Notes under the pieces: generated by a model
The model's input: only the letters and a program-made list of their open reading frames with translations
Databases searched by the model: none
Told to the model about the DNA's origin: nothing
In this document: piece after piece, positions 52,735 to 61,878 of the stretch
How positions within the stretch are numbered: the first letter of the stretch is position 1
How the letters are laid out: every line of letters begins with the position of its first letter
Assembly (NCBI RefSeq): GCF_001544555.2
Contig: NZ_FCOK02000023.1
Coordinates: 49,621 to 113,620, forward strand
Direction: 5' to 3'
Length of the DNA: 64,000 nt
DNA from: Caballeronia udeis
GTDB lineage: Bacteria > Pseudomonadota > Gammaproteobacteria > Burkholderiales > Burkholderiaceae
Translations under genes and position numbers: made by a program

Positions 52735-54039
52735 TCATGCGGAAGCGCCGCCGGCTGCGAGCCGCACGTCGTGCGCGCCGTTATGCGCATGTGGTCCCGC
52801 ATTAGCGGCCACATCGATCTTGGCCACGCGCGCATAGATCCCGCTGAGCGTGTCCGCTACGCTTTCCCACGTGAACATTTCCTTCGCGCGCGCGAGCCCT
52901 GCCGCGCCCATGCGTTGCACCCGCGGTGGGTCGCGCTTGAGCATGACCAGTCCATGGGCGACAGCAAGCGGGTCTTTCGGCGGCACGAGCAATCCCGTCT
53001 CGCCATGCGCGACTGAATAGCGAATGCCGCCAACATCCGCGCCGATCACCGGCGTGCTGCAGGCCATCGCTTCCAACGGGGTAATGCCGAACGGTTCGTA
53101 CCAAGGCGTCGTGACGAATACGTCGGCCGCGTTGTAGTAAAGACGCAGGAGCGAACGCGCTCGCCGGCCAAGGAAGTTGACGTGATCCGTCACGCCGCAT
53201 TCGCGTGCAATGGCGCGCAAGCGGCCGATCTCGGGCGTCGCAATCTCGTTGGCTTCATCGGAATTGCCACCCACCACATAAAGATCAACTTCCTCTCCGA
53301 GAGTCCGGTTGCAGAGGCCAACGGCACGCACCACCGTGTCGACGCCCTTGCGCGGCACCATGCGTCCCAGCTGCAGCGCGATGAAACGGTCCTTCGGCCA
53401 GCCCAACTCAGCTCGCGCGGCGCGCTTGTCTACAGGGTGGAATTCATCGTGGTCGAAACCGCAGGGCACGAGGTCGATACGAGCGGCATCGGCTTGATAG
53501 AGCGAGATCAAATCCGCTGCGTCCTGGGGGCACTCGGCGATCACCGAGTCGGAATCGCGCACGAGCCTATCCTCGATATCGAAGCGCTCGTCTGGGAAAC
53601 CATCGTTTACACCCTGATGAAGGCGCCGTACGCGGCCAAGCGCATGGAAAGTCGTCACGAGAGGAATGCTAAGCGTTTCCTTCAGACGTAAGCCTACCAA
53701 GCCGGACATGAAGAAGTTTGCGTGCACGACGTCGTAGTGCAACGGTTCCTGGCGGGAAAACTCGACAACGAAACGCGCGAAGCCCTCCATATACGGAAGA
53801 AGTTGCTCCTTCGGCACCTGTCGTTTCGGACCTGCAGGTACATTGATGACACGTGCTCCGTCCAGGCGCGAGACAAGCGGCAACAACGACCTGTCGCAAC
53901 GCGTGAGGACATCTACCTGATGGCCTTTTCGGGCAAGTTGACGCGCGACGTTCGCCACGTAGATGTTTTGACCACCGCTGTCGACGCTGCCGGCAGCGGC
54001 CAGCGGCGAGGCATGCTCGCTGACGAGTGCGATCTTCAT
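52735..54039 (-). CDS. Glycosyltransferase family 4 (sucrose-phosphate-synthase/MshA-like)
   Basis: From the ATG at 54037-54039 the protein has 434 residues, starting MKIALVSEHASPLAAAGSVD with SGGQNIYVANVARQLARKGH. This opening is typical of GT4 enzymes of the MshA/sucrose-phosphate-synthase branch. DLVPCGFDHDEFHPVDK, LQLGRMVPRKGVDTVVRAVG and EPFGITPLEAMACSTPVIGA are the remaining family motifs, the last with the donor-binding Glu pair. Donor is probably UDP- or GDP-sugar. The 150-base gap to the GT9 gene is one of the larger ones in the cluster. Confidence 0.9.
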   Translation of the reverse strand: MKIALVSEHASPLAAAGSVDSGGQNIYVANVARQLARKGHQVDVLTRCDRSLLPLVSRLDGARVINVPAGPKRQVPKEQLLPYMEGFARFVVEFSRQEPLHYDVVHANFFMSGLVGLRLKETLSIPLVTTFHALGRVRRLHQGVNDGFPDERFDIEDRLVRDSDSVIAECPQDAADLISLYQADAARIDLVPCGFDHDEFHPVDKRAARAELGWPKDRFIALQLGRMVPRKGVDTVVRAVGLCNRTLGEEVDLYVVGGNSDEANEIATPEIGRLRAIARECGVTDHVNFLGRRARSLLRLYYNAADVFVTTPWYEPFGITPLEAMACSTPVIGADVGGIRYSVAHGETGLLVPPKDPLAVAHGLVMLKRDPPRVQRMGAAGLARAKEMFTWESVADTLSGIYARVAKIDVAANAGPHAHNGAHDVRLAAGGASA

Positions 54040-54260
54040 CGTGGTGTCCTTAGTGTTCGAGTCTTTCGTATGCGATGGCGCGCCGCGATCGACCTCCCGG
54101 CGTGCACAGTCCACAGCATTCGTTGTGCCTATATCGAAGCGAACGAAACAAGCGTTGGTTCGTTGCGATACCTACGCATTTTTTTCACGTGGCTTAAAAG
54201 ATATGGCAAATGATTGCCGCGAGAGCGGCCGGTGAGAACTACATCGGGCGAGTAAAAGCG

Positions 54261-55196
54261 TCAGGGCCGGTGTCGCCAGGCGTCGGCAAGCGCTTCGGAC
54301 CGACGCACCGCTTCTCTCATTCGCTCGATCTCACGCGGAACCGGTTGACGTCGGCTCAGGGCCCATGGCAGCGCTGCGAACAACGCCAAGGCGTCGCGAA
54401 CGAAAGCACCTTCACGGCGCATCGCGTGGACGGCGCCCCGGGTTTCGCGCCACGCTTCGCGCCACGACAAGCGCATCCATGCAACCCACGCGGCATTTCG
54501 GGCCAGCATGCGACGCCGGAGTGCACTGTCGCGCAGCGGGGAAGGGTGGTGATGGACGATCAACTCCTCGGCATAGACGATGGTGAAGCCGTTGGCGAGC
54601 ACATCGAGTGCGACCAGCGTTTCTTCTCCGCCTATGAAAAAGCGGGGCTCATACCCGCCTATCTGTCGATAGAGCGACGTCCTGAACACGCACGACCCGG
54701 CAATGTAGCCGATCAGCGAGGGGCCGGGCAAGCCGGTGGCGTCAAGTGGGCTGCGTGCCATCAGGCGGCAGGTCGCATCGGTTTCGCCGGCTTCGTCGAC
54801 CAACACCCGGGCGCTCAGCACACCGACGCGAGGCGCGCTGTCCAACAATTCGACCGCGCGCGATAGCGATCCCGGATGCCACCACATGTCGTCGTCGCAG
54901 AACGCGACGTACTCCGTGCTCGCGCTTGCGACACCAAAATTACGTCCGGCCGCACCGAGGTTTTTCTGTGCGGAAACAAGCGTGACTTCGGGAAAGTGCG
55001 CGGCAATATGTTCCGGAGTGCCATCGGTCGAACCATTGTCGACAACGATCAGATGAAACCGGTCGGGAAGCGCATTCAGCCGCGCGAGCGTATCGAGCAC
55101 CTGCTCCGAGCGGTTGTACGTAAGCACGACCACCGATATCTTTGTGGGTGCCTTCGCGGCGGACAGGTCGTTTCCTGCGTCGTTCATACTCTTCAT
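54261..55196 (-). CDS. Glycosyltransferase family 2
   Basis: The 311-residue protein has a GT-A domain: KISVVVLTYNRSEQVLDTLA, IVVDNGSTDGTPEHI, then EYVAFCDDDMWWHPGSL with the metal-binding DDD. FFIGGEETLVALDVLANGF holds the acceptor-side Glu. It has no membrane segment. The next gene upstream is the PIG-L deacetylase with a 9-base gap to its intact end, so the two are likely coupled. The long C-terminal basic helix (about residues 240-311) may contact the membrane. Confidence 0.9.
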   Translation of the reverse strand: MKSMNDAGNDLSAAKAPTKISVVVLTYNRSEQVLDTLARLNALPDRFHLIVVDNGSTDGTPEHIAAHFPEVTLVSAQKNLGAAGRNFGVASASTEYVAFCDDDMWWHPGSLSRAVELLDSAPRVGVLSARVLVDEAGETDATCRLMARSPLDATGLPGPSLIGYIAGSCVFRTSLYRQIGGYEPRFFIGGEETLVALDVLANGFTIVYAEELIVHHHPSPLRDSALRRRMLARNAAWVAWMRLSWREAWRETRGAVHAMRREGAFVRDALALFAALPWALSRRQPVPREIERMREAVRRSEALADAWRHRP

Positions 55197-55204
55197 GTTC
55201 TTCG

Positions 55205-55902
55205 TTACGCAAGCTCAAGCTTCCAGCAGCGCTCGGTACAAAAGACATCGTCATAACCATCCGGTCCGAACGCCTTCAGTTGGCTTGCGTACGCTGTCAC
55301 TGCGTCGCGTTTCGAAGCCCGATGGGAAGGAGCGGCTCGCCAGTGCGAAAGGGCCGGTGTCGCGATAATGCCGCGCGAGAAAAGTCCGCCATGCGCGTTT
55401 GCAACTGGCCGGCCAGACGCCGGTAAAGGGCGTCCTCGTAAGCGAAGCAGGCCAGCTCCGGGTTGGCGCGCCAGACATCGGCGCATGCGAGATGCACGAG
55501 TTTGTGGTCGGAGTGATACAAACCGAACGGGATCACAAGAGTGTGAGCAGCATGGCGGCGTAGCGCCCGATCGAGTGCCCGCGCGATTGCCTGCTGAGTC
55601 GGGGCATGGACACGCGGAGCAGACGGGACATATTGCGCATCGAGAAAATCGCCGCGGTCGGGGACCGCATTCAGGACGTCCAGCGCCCGGTCATCTTCTA
55701 GCGAACGTGCTTGCATTGCCTGGGCAGCATTGTCGAAGCCGCAGTGACGGTCCCAGTCTGTCGTGACGTCGGAGGCGGGGCAACCAGAAAAGACGGTATA
55801 AACGACCGTACCAGGATGAGCGGCAAGCGTCGCTCCGCAACTGAAGACGGCATCGTCGAAATGCGGCGAAATGACGAGCGGGCGAGCAAAGGTATTGGAC
55901 AT
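55205..55902 (-). pseudogene. PIG-L/LmbE-type zinc deacetylase with a frameshift near its 3' end
   Basis: From the ATG at 55900-55902 the frame reads LVISPHFDDAVFSCGATLAA, with the PIG-L zinc motif as HFDD rather than the usual HPDD, and FGLYHSDHKLVHLACAD with the third zinc His. It ends early at 55297. In the next frame the expected C-terminus follows (KRDAVTAYASQLKAFGPDGY, DDVFCTERCWKLELA, stop at 55205). The total of 698 bases is one short of 233 codons. The core deacetylase domain is complete before the shift, so the truncated 201-residue protein might still work. The family removes N-acetyl groups from sugars. Confidence 0.75.
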
Positions 55903-55928
55903 GGCGTTTTGGGCAAGGGACGACGCTC

Positions 55929-55962
55929 TGAAAACGCAAAACCTGGACCTGGGGTCCAGGTT
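55929..55962 (-). terminator. Hairpin with T-rich tail between a small ORF and the PIG-L gene
   Basis: AACCTGGAC (55940-55948) and GTCCAGGTT (55954-55962) form a perfect 9-bp stem with a 5-base loop. On the minus strand it is followed by TTGCGTTTTC. It lies exactly at the stop of the small minus-strand frame at 55962 and about 38 bases upstream of the PIG-L start. It is a terminator for the small gene or an attenuator in the leader of the glycan operon. Confidence 0.55.
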
Positions 55963-56165
55963 CAGCCCTCCTCCGAATCGAGCTCGGTACGAGTAGTTGC
56001 GACCGGCCGCGTCGGTTCAGGAAGCCGTTCCGGCAGTGGGTCAGTGCAATCCTGCGCCGTGCGTTCCCGCGTGGCGTTAGCACGCGCAATGTTTTGATAG
56101 CTCGCCACTAAAAAATTTTCTTCTACCGCCAACTGATGGAAGTCAGGAATCGCGCTTGCTGGCAT
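55962..56165 (-). CDS. Small hypothetical protein upstream of the glycan cluster
   Basis: From the ATG at 56163-56165 the protein has 67 residues (MPASAIPDFHQLAVEENFLV, ASYQNIARANATRERTAQDC). The first half looks like two amphipathic helices; the second half is acidic and Pro/Thr-rich. A GTG two codons upstream is also possible. The terminator-like hairpin immediately after its stop supports a real gene. I do not recognise a family. Confidence 0.4.
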   Translation of the reverse strand: MPASAIPDFHQLAVEENFLVASYQNIARANATRERTAQDCTDPLPERLPEPTRPVATTRTELDSEEG

Positions 56166-56213
56166 GTCCACAACGAAGAACCCGTATGAACCCTGTATAC
56201 ATTGGAGTGCACC

Positions 56214-56987
56214 ATGCCGTCCGAAAAAATATCCACTTCGCGCCGCACTTTGATGCAGGGCGCCACAGCAGGGCTCGTCACGGCAGTTGCAGCACGTGCT
56301 GTCGCACAGACCGATGTTTCCAACTCGACAGGATCAGCAATATCGAGTCCACCGCAGGACCCACGCACGCTCTATCCGCATCCGCCATTTCCTGCCCAGC
56401 AGCAACCGTGGCCCGGCCTTGCGGGCCGCATGACGCCCCGCCCCGACCACGGCGAAACCAGCTATCGAGGCACTGGTCGTCTTAACGGACGAAAGGCGCT
56501 GATTACGGGCGGCGATTCCGGCATCGGTCGCGCCGCAGCCATCGCGTACGCACGCGAAGGAGCCGACGTCGCCATCGTCTATCTACCGGCAGAGGAACCC
56601 GATGCGCGCGAGGTCATACAGATTATCCGTGCGGCAGGGCGCAAGGCAATCGCATTACCCGGCGACATTCGTGACGAGGCGTTCTGTCAGGCGTTGGTAG
56701 AACAGGCCGTGTCTGGTCTGGGTGGCCTAGACATCCTGGTGAGCAACACTGGGCGGCAGCAGAGCCACGATTCGATCCTCGACATCAGCACCGAGCAGTT
56801 TGACTGGACCCTCCGTACCAATCTGTATGCGATGTTCTGGATTACGAAGGCTGCAATTCCTCACATGCCACCGGGTTCGGCCATCATCTATACGAGTTCG
56901 GTGAACGCGTCCCCGGAGGAAGGGCGATGTCCATTCCATCTCGATCGTCACCGGCCGGATCGCGACTATGACGGTGGTGCGCGCTGA
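56214..56987 (+). pseudogene. Tat-exported short-chain dehydrogenase, 3'-truncated
   Basis: From the ATG at 56214 the protein begins MPSEKISTSRRTLMQGATAG, a twin-arginine signal (SRRTLM). The linker and SDR domain follow: LITGGDSGIGRAAAIAYARE (nucleotide site), then LDILVSNTGRQQSHD (NNAG-equivalent reads SNTG) and IIYTSSVNA (catalytic Ser). The frame then runs into unrelated sequence at about 56915, before the YxxxK pair, so the active-site Tyr and Lys and the C-terminal third are missing. Related full-length proteins are common next to stress genes in Burkholderia. Confidence 0.75.
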
Positions 56988-57114
56988 CCTTCCCCAGTCA
57001 CCGGAATGTCACGTGATCGTGAACGCTGGCTACTACGACTTGGGAGCGTTAAAAACCTTGAACTATTAGCGAAGGATACCTAAATTTTGTGAAATCACGG
57101 CGTTGGAGGTGGAC

Positions 57115-57331
57115 ATGAAAATCGCTATTCGCATCGAGGTCGCCACGGACTATGGTGAAACCGAAATCTTCGAGATTTTCCAACCTTGAGCGCCTCTATC
57201 GAGACCTTGAACCTGCAAAGATTGGTTTATCGCTGGATGAAGGGAAGCACGTACTGCATGAAATGCAGAAGATCGTGGTAACTGCACAAGCGGGGAGGTT
57301 TGTACGCTACGGTGCTTCTGCAATCGTGTGA
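57115..57331 (+). mobile_element. ISKra4-like transposase N-terminal remnant, frameshifted
   Basis: After GGAGG the ATG at 57115 opens MKIAIRIEVATDYGETEIFE with IFQP and a stop. The next frame continues LERLYRDLEPAKIGLSLDEG, KHVLHEMQKIVVTAQAG and a stop at 57331. The joined sequence resembles the N-terminus of ISKra4-family transposases of Burkholderiales. The rest of the element is missing. Confidence 0.5.
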
Positions 57332-57675
57332 CAGATCGCGCGGCGATTGCACCGACATCGGCGTAGCAATGACTTGCCCAGAGGCTTTCGGTTGGCACCC
57401 GGGCGAGTCGCTCTTCGTTTTGTTCCTGCCATGCGCGTGCCCAAGGAAAGTTTACAGAATATGGGGCGCCTGCAGGAAACGCCTGAGCTATTCACTCGGA
57501 ATGGTACCGGAGGCCAGAGTCGAACCGGCAGGGGTTTTTGTGGCGGCGGTTCCAAGCCCGCTGCTGGTGAGCCTCCCTTGAGGCGACCACGGCGATACCG
57601 ACGATAGGGTGGGTATGGCAAATTTCAAGGAATCTTTATCCCGATACACACATCTAACATTGCGACAGATCTTGC
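57332..57675. other. Gap with no supported gene
   Basis: These 344 bases may include remains of the insertion element upstream. Frames on both strands are open but show no motif. No ribosome site stands out before 57676. Confidence 0.35.
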
Positions 57676-58020
57676 ATGTGCAAAATGGAATACGCATCGC
57701 TTCAACCAGAGTTGGCAACGCTGTTGCGACGGCTGCCCCTCGGCACCGCAGCCGATATTAACGAGTGCACCGTTGCCTTTTGGGACGGCCAGGAGGTGAG
57801 GGGGCTTCGCTTGCGGCCTGACGGCGGCGGCCAGCTGGACGCAGATTTCGAGTTTGACGAGAGATCGTTCAATCAGCTGCATTCGGATATCGTCGCGTGG
57901 ATGGCCGTTCCGCGTTATGCGATGCGACCTGAACTCGTGGACTGGATGGAAGGGCGTCCAATCGTAGTTCGCTTCGCGCTGTCGCCCCAGTCAATTTATA
58001 CGTATGAACTGGGCCTTTAA
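57676..58020 (+). CDS. Hypothetical protein, 114 residues
   Basis: The frame starts MCKMEYASLQPELATLLRRL (ATG at 57676, alternative ATG at 57685). It contains DINECTVAFWDGQEVRGLRL, FEFDERSFNQLHSDIVAWMA and RPIVVRFALSPQSIYTYELG. Composition and codon use look genuine and a compact alpha/beta domain is likely. I do not recognise the family. It stands alone between mobile-element remnants. Confidence 0.6.
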   Translation: MCKMEYASLQPELATLLRRLPLGTAADINECTVAFWDGQEVRGLRLRPDGGGQLDADFEFDERSFNQLHSDIVAWMAVPRYAMRPELVDWMEGRPIVVRFALSPQSIYTYELGL

Positions 58021-58518
58021 GAAGTTCTGATGCGAACCCGCTGTTTCTCGAGCACCTCTTCGCCCTGAATAATATGTGGCTGGTTGGTTCGAAGCGACCC
58101 AGGTCGACTCTTCAAGCCGTCGTAGTTTCGGTGGCCATCATTCGTCGCGCACAGCCTGTTTTGGCGATCTCCAAAAGCGGCTAAAAAGGTACGCACTGGA
58201 TGTAACTCTCTGGACGGCGCGCCCGCGCTCTGTCCTGCTGCATTTCGGCGGTCCACTTATGTCGCTCGTTCACCTTGGCGAGCGGAGATCATTGCTGTCA
58301 GTCGCGCACCGTACCGATAAGGTTCGCCTGCCGTGCTTCAGGCTGGCAGTTCCGGCCGTTCGCGTTCTTTCATCGATATCTCACGACGTCGATCGATGAC
58401 CGGCCGGAAATGAGCAACGTACAGGATGCCAGAGCAAGTTGGAGGAACGTGGATTGCAACTCCGTACATGCCATCACGCAGCGACGCGACCGTTGGCGAC
58501 CAATTTAAGGAGACTGTC
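58021..58518. other. Gap upstream of the second glycine-rich gene
   Basis: No convincing frame is present in these 498 bases. AAGGAGAC just before 58519 is the ribosome site of the next gene. Confidence 0.4.
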
Positions 58519-58800
58519 ATGCGAGCAACGATTAAAGGTATTTTGATTTCAACCTTGGTGATGAGCTTAGCCGGTGCCGTGTTCGCGCAAGGGGCTGGCG
58601 GCGGAGGTGGGGGCGGCGCCGCTGGGGGGACGGGAGCAGGCCAAGGCGGAACCGGAATGAGCACTCCCAACAGTAATGGTGTGACAGGGTCAACCTCGGG
58701 CGCATCAGGCTCAAGCACGATGGGAAAATCTTCCGATATGTCGCACAAGAAAACGCAGAAGAAGGGAGCAACCGGCGCTTCGGATACGGGCTCTTACTAG
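58519..58800 (+). CDS. Exported glycine-rich small protein, second copy
   Basis: The start is the ATG at 58519 with AAGGAG eight bases before. The 93-residue protein has a signal peptide (MRATIKGILISTLVMSLAGA, cleaved after VFAQG at about 24), a Gly/Ala run, then GTGMSTPNSNGVTGSTSG and a basic-polar tail (SHKKTQKKGATGASDTGSY). The plan and the GMSTPN core match the protein at 32228. The lysine-rich tail is specific to this copy. The role is unknown. Confidence 0.75.
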   Translation: MRATIKGILISTLVMSLAGAVFAQGAGGGGGGGAAGGTGAGQGGTGMSTPNSNGVTGSTSGASGSSTMGKSSDMSHKKTQKKGATGASDTGSY

Positions 58801-59168
58801 TAGCCATAGCGAAGGCCGCCTATTGCCGCAGATTGAAACAAAATTGGCGGCCGATGAGCCGTTTCCGAGCCGTTTCCGAACAGTACAGCTCTCCCGCGTC
58901 TCGTCCGCGCGTTTCATCCGTGTGGTGAGACGCGTTTGTGCCGCACCGAAATTGTTTGAAGGGGTCGCCTGTATTTTGATGCAGTTTACCGGGCTAGCGA
59001 CCTCTAACGCTGGCGTGGGATTGCGTGGCGGCCCTATTTAAATATCTCACTAAATCAAAGAGTTGCTGTTTGGGTGTTTGTCTCACTTCGCGCCGACGAT
59101 TGTCGGTTGCCGCGCCGATTTTGTGCCGCTACGCTGGTCGGCCCCCTCACGCTCGCGGAGAAAACGCG
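58801..59168. other. Gap before the Tn3-family remnant
   Basis: No gene is visible in these 368 bases. A Tn3 terminal inverted repeat would be expected somewhere upstream of 59169, but I could not identify one by eye. Confidence 0.35.
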
Positions 59169-61244
59169 ATGGAGCACTGGCAACTAGCGTATCTCGGCAT
59201 GCGGCAGATCCCGGACGAGCTCAACGAGTTCGAGCTTGCCACGTTCTTCACGTTCTCCCGCAAAGAGCGAGGGTTGATCGACGCCCGGCGCACTGATCTG
59301 TATCGGCTCGGAGTTGGGCTGCATATCGGCTTTGTGCGCATGACGGGCCGCACGCTCGACGCATACAAACAGATTCCGAAGGCCCTGTGGAGTCACCTTA
59401 GCGAGCAACTGGGTGTCGATCCGCCGGGGCTCGGTACGCTACGCTCCTTGTACGGTAGGCGCACCGACACACTTGTTGACCATCAGATGCTGGCCTACCA
59501 GGTACTTGGCTTCCGTCCGATGACCGAGCATCAACGCCGCTACGTCCTGCGCTGGCTCAAGGAGCATCTGTCTGGGCGCCCTGAGCGCGGCCAACTGTTG
59601 CATGAGTTGAAGCGGTGGCCGTACGAGCACCGCATTCTGATTGCTCACGATCGATTGCTCAAGCGGTTGATCGTACAAGGCCGTCCAGGGCGTCGAAGTC
59701 GCGCTGACCGATACGCTGGCACGCGCCTTTGGCGCATCGACGCTGGATGACTGGGGACACCTCCTTCCGCGACCCGATGGGGAGCACGGGAGCCTGCAAC
59801 ACTGGCTGTGGGCCGTTCCTATACGCAACTTGACTCACCAGATGAGCGAGATCTTCACCAAGATCGATCGACTGTATGCAATCGGCGTTCATTCCCGCTG
59901 GCCGGCGAACTGCAACGACGCGTTAGTGCGCCACTACGCGAGACGCTGTGCGAACCGACCGCCGTCGGTAAGCAACCGGATTGAAACGCAGTCGCGCCGG
60001 CTGGAAGCCGCATGCTTCATGCGCTATGCGTTGTGTGCCGCAACTCCCGGAAATCATTCTCGAGATCGACAGCGTGACACGCTTCAACTGGTTGCTGCTC
60101 GGACGACGGGAGCCACGTTCACGCAGCGAGCTGCTTCTCGTGTATGCGGCGGTCCTGGCGCACGGCACTTCGTTGTCCGCTGCCGACATCTCGCGGATGG
60201 TACCGGGATTGTCGCCTACCGCGATCCGGCAAATGATGAACCGAATCGCCGATGAAAGAAAAATACGTCAGGCCGCCGATGCCGTGCTGGAATTCATGCT
60301 TCGCCACCCGATCGCCGCGCACTGGGGCCGTGCCGATCTGGCGTCGTCCGACATGATGTCGCTGGAGACAACGCGTACGGTCTGGCAGGCGCGGGCCGAC
60401 CCGCGTCGGCGCACCGCGTCGATCGGCATGTACACGCATACGTGATGGACCGCTGGGGGATCTTCTACGATCAACCCATCATCCTCAACGAGCGGCAAGC
60501 AGGCGCGGCGATCGAAGGCGTCGTTCGACAAAGCGGAACGAGGGACGTGGCGCAGCTCGCCGACTCGCGGCCGTGACTGACTGCGATGTGCGCCTGGATC
60601 TCATGGAAAGCATCTGGGACGAGTTCGTGCGGGTGGCAGCGCCGATTCAAAGCGGTCGCTGCACCGCGGTCGAGGCGTTGACCCGCTTCGGCGCAGCGGC
60701 GCGTGGACAGTCCGTGTACGACGGTGGCGTTCATATAGGAAGGTTGTTCCGTACGGTTTTCCTGATCGACTATTTCACCAATCCGGTTTTCCGCAGCGAG
60801 CTTCAGCATGTCCTCAATCGTGGTGAAGCCGTACACACCGTGCAGCGGGCGATACACATCGGCAAGATTCCGTCGGAACTAACAAAGCATCACGAATCGC
60901 TCGCAGCCGTGTCGTCATCGCTGGCGTTGCTCACCAACGCCGTCATGGCTTGGAACACGATGCATATGCAACGTGCCGTTGGTCAGATCGAGGCGATGAG
61001 TGGGGACGTCCTTAGAGCTGTGGACCTGCGGCGAATCGCACCCACCTATCTGGAAGGCATTAACTTGCGTGGCACATTCGATTTTCCGATCGCCCGCTAT
61101 GCGGACCGTGTGCTGCCCAGCCTAGTGGATGGCCTGAGTGTAAAAATGAGCTTCGCTCTGCGTGACGCTGGCCGTAGTCCGAATTGCAACTGTCACCGTT
61201 GCAGAAAAAAACCGTCAATTCGCTGGGCCGTCGTGCACCTATAG
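59169..61244 (+). mobile_element. tnpA: Tn3-family transposase remnant (several frameshifts, internal deletion)
   Basis: The start MEHWQLAYLGMRQIPDELNE with FELATFFTFSRKERGLIDAR is the N-terminal domain of Tn3-family TnpA. It runs in frame to about 59670, then shifts (VALTDTLARAFGASTLDDWG). Later pieces are PEIILEIDSVTRFNWLLLGR, MDRWGIFYDQPIILNERQAG (about 60445) and, after a deletion near 60565, LIDYFTNPVFRSELQHVLNR, GEAVHTVQRAIHIGK and MAWNTMHMQRAVGQIE with YLEGINLRGTFDFPIARYAD at the C-terminus. An intact TnpA is about 1000 residues; here about 650 remain in at least four frames. No resolvase or res site is seen. Confidence 0.85.
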
Positions 61245-61398
61245 CGTCCGAGCCTCGCTGCACGAGGGTACCTTCGCTTGCCAGTTGTGGGCGCGCCGAA
61301 TTCGAGTTTTATCCGATGCACGGTTCTATGATCAGCTATTGGATTTATGGCTTGAAATGCGAAGGGACCGAAGAACTCAACTACAAGGATACGATGAG

Positions 61399-61878
61399 TT
61401 ATCTTTCGCTTCGAAAACCGTGACGGAAATCACTCAGCTTTGCCACCTTAGAATGTCCGCTGCTGGTTCGGACTGGAAATTCGGGAAGATTGCTCTTCAG
61501 CAGCGGGATTCCGCCAGCGGCCTTGAATCGGGCAACAGCAGTGGCATCCTGCGCAGGTATGTTGCCCGCGAAGAGCCTGGAGCCGCGCTGGGTCAAGACG
61601 CCAGCCGTATCCAGGGCATCCTTGATGGAAAACGGCACGCCGTGCAGCGGTCCCAACACGTCGCCGTTCATGACGGCCTTTTCTGCTGCTTTAGCGGTGT
61701 TGACTGCGTTGTCCCGCATCAAGGTGACGACCGCATTAACCTTTGGGTTGACCGTCTCGATGCGATCCAGATGCGCTTTTATGACCTCGACGGGTGAGAT
61801 CTCTTTGGTCCGGATCAAACGCGCCAGTTCGGTCGCGTCGCGATAGAAAATCTTTGTGTCATCGTTCGTGAAGCTCAT
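61399..61878 (-). pseudogene. Amidase-signature protein, 3'-truncated
   Basis: From the ATG at 61876-61878 the frame reads MSFTNDDTKIFYRDATELAR, then GPLHGVPFSIKDALDTAGVL with the catalytic Lys86, and SRLFAGNIPAQDATAVARFK. Homology ends near KSNLPEF at about 61470, just before the Gly-rich stretch with the cis-Ser and nucleophile Ser. The active site is incomplete and about 300 residues are gone. The break is close to the end of the Tn3-family remnant, so transposition may have caused it. Confidence 0.75.
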
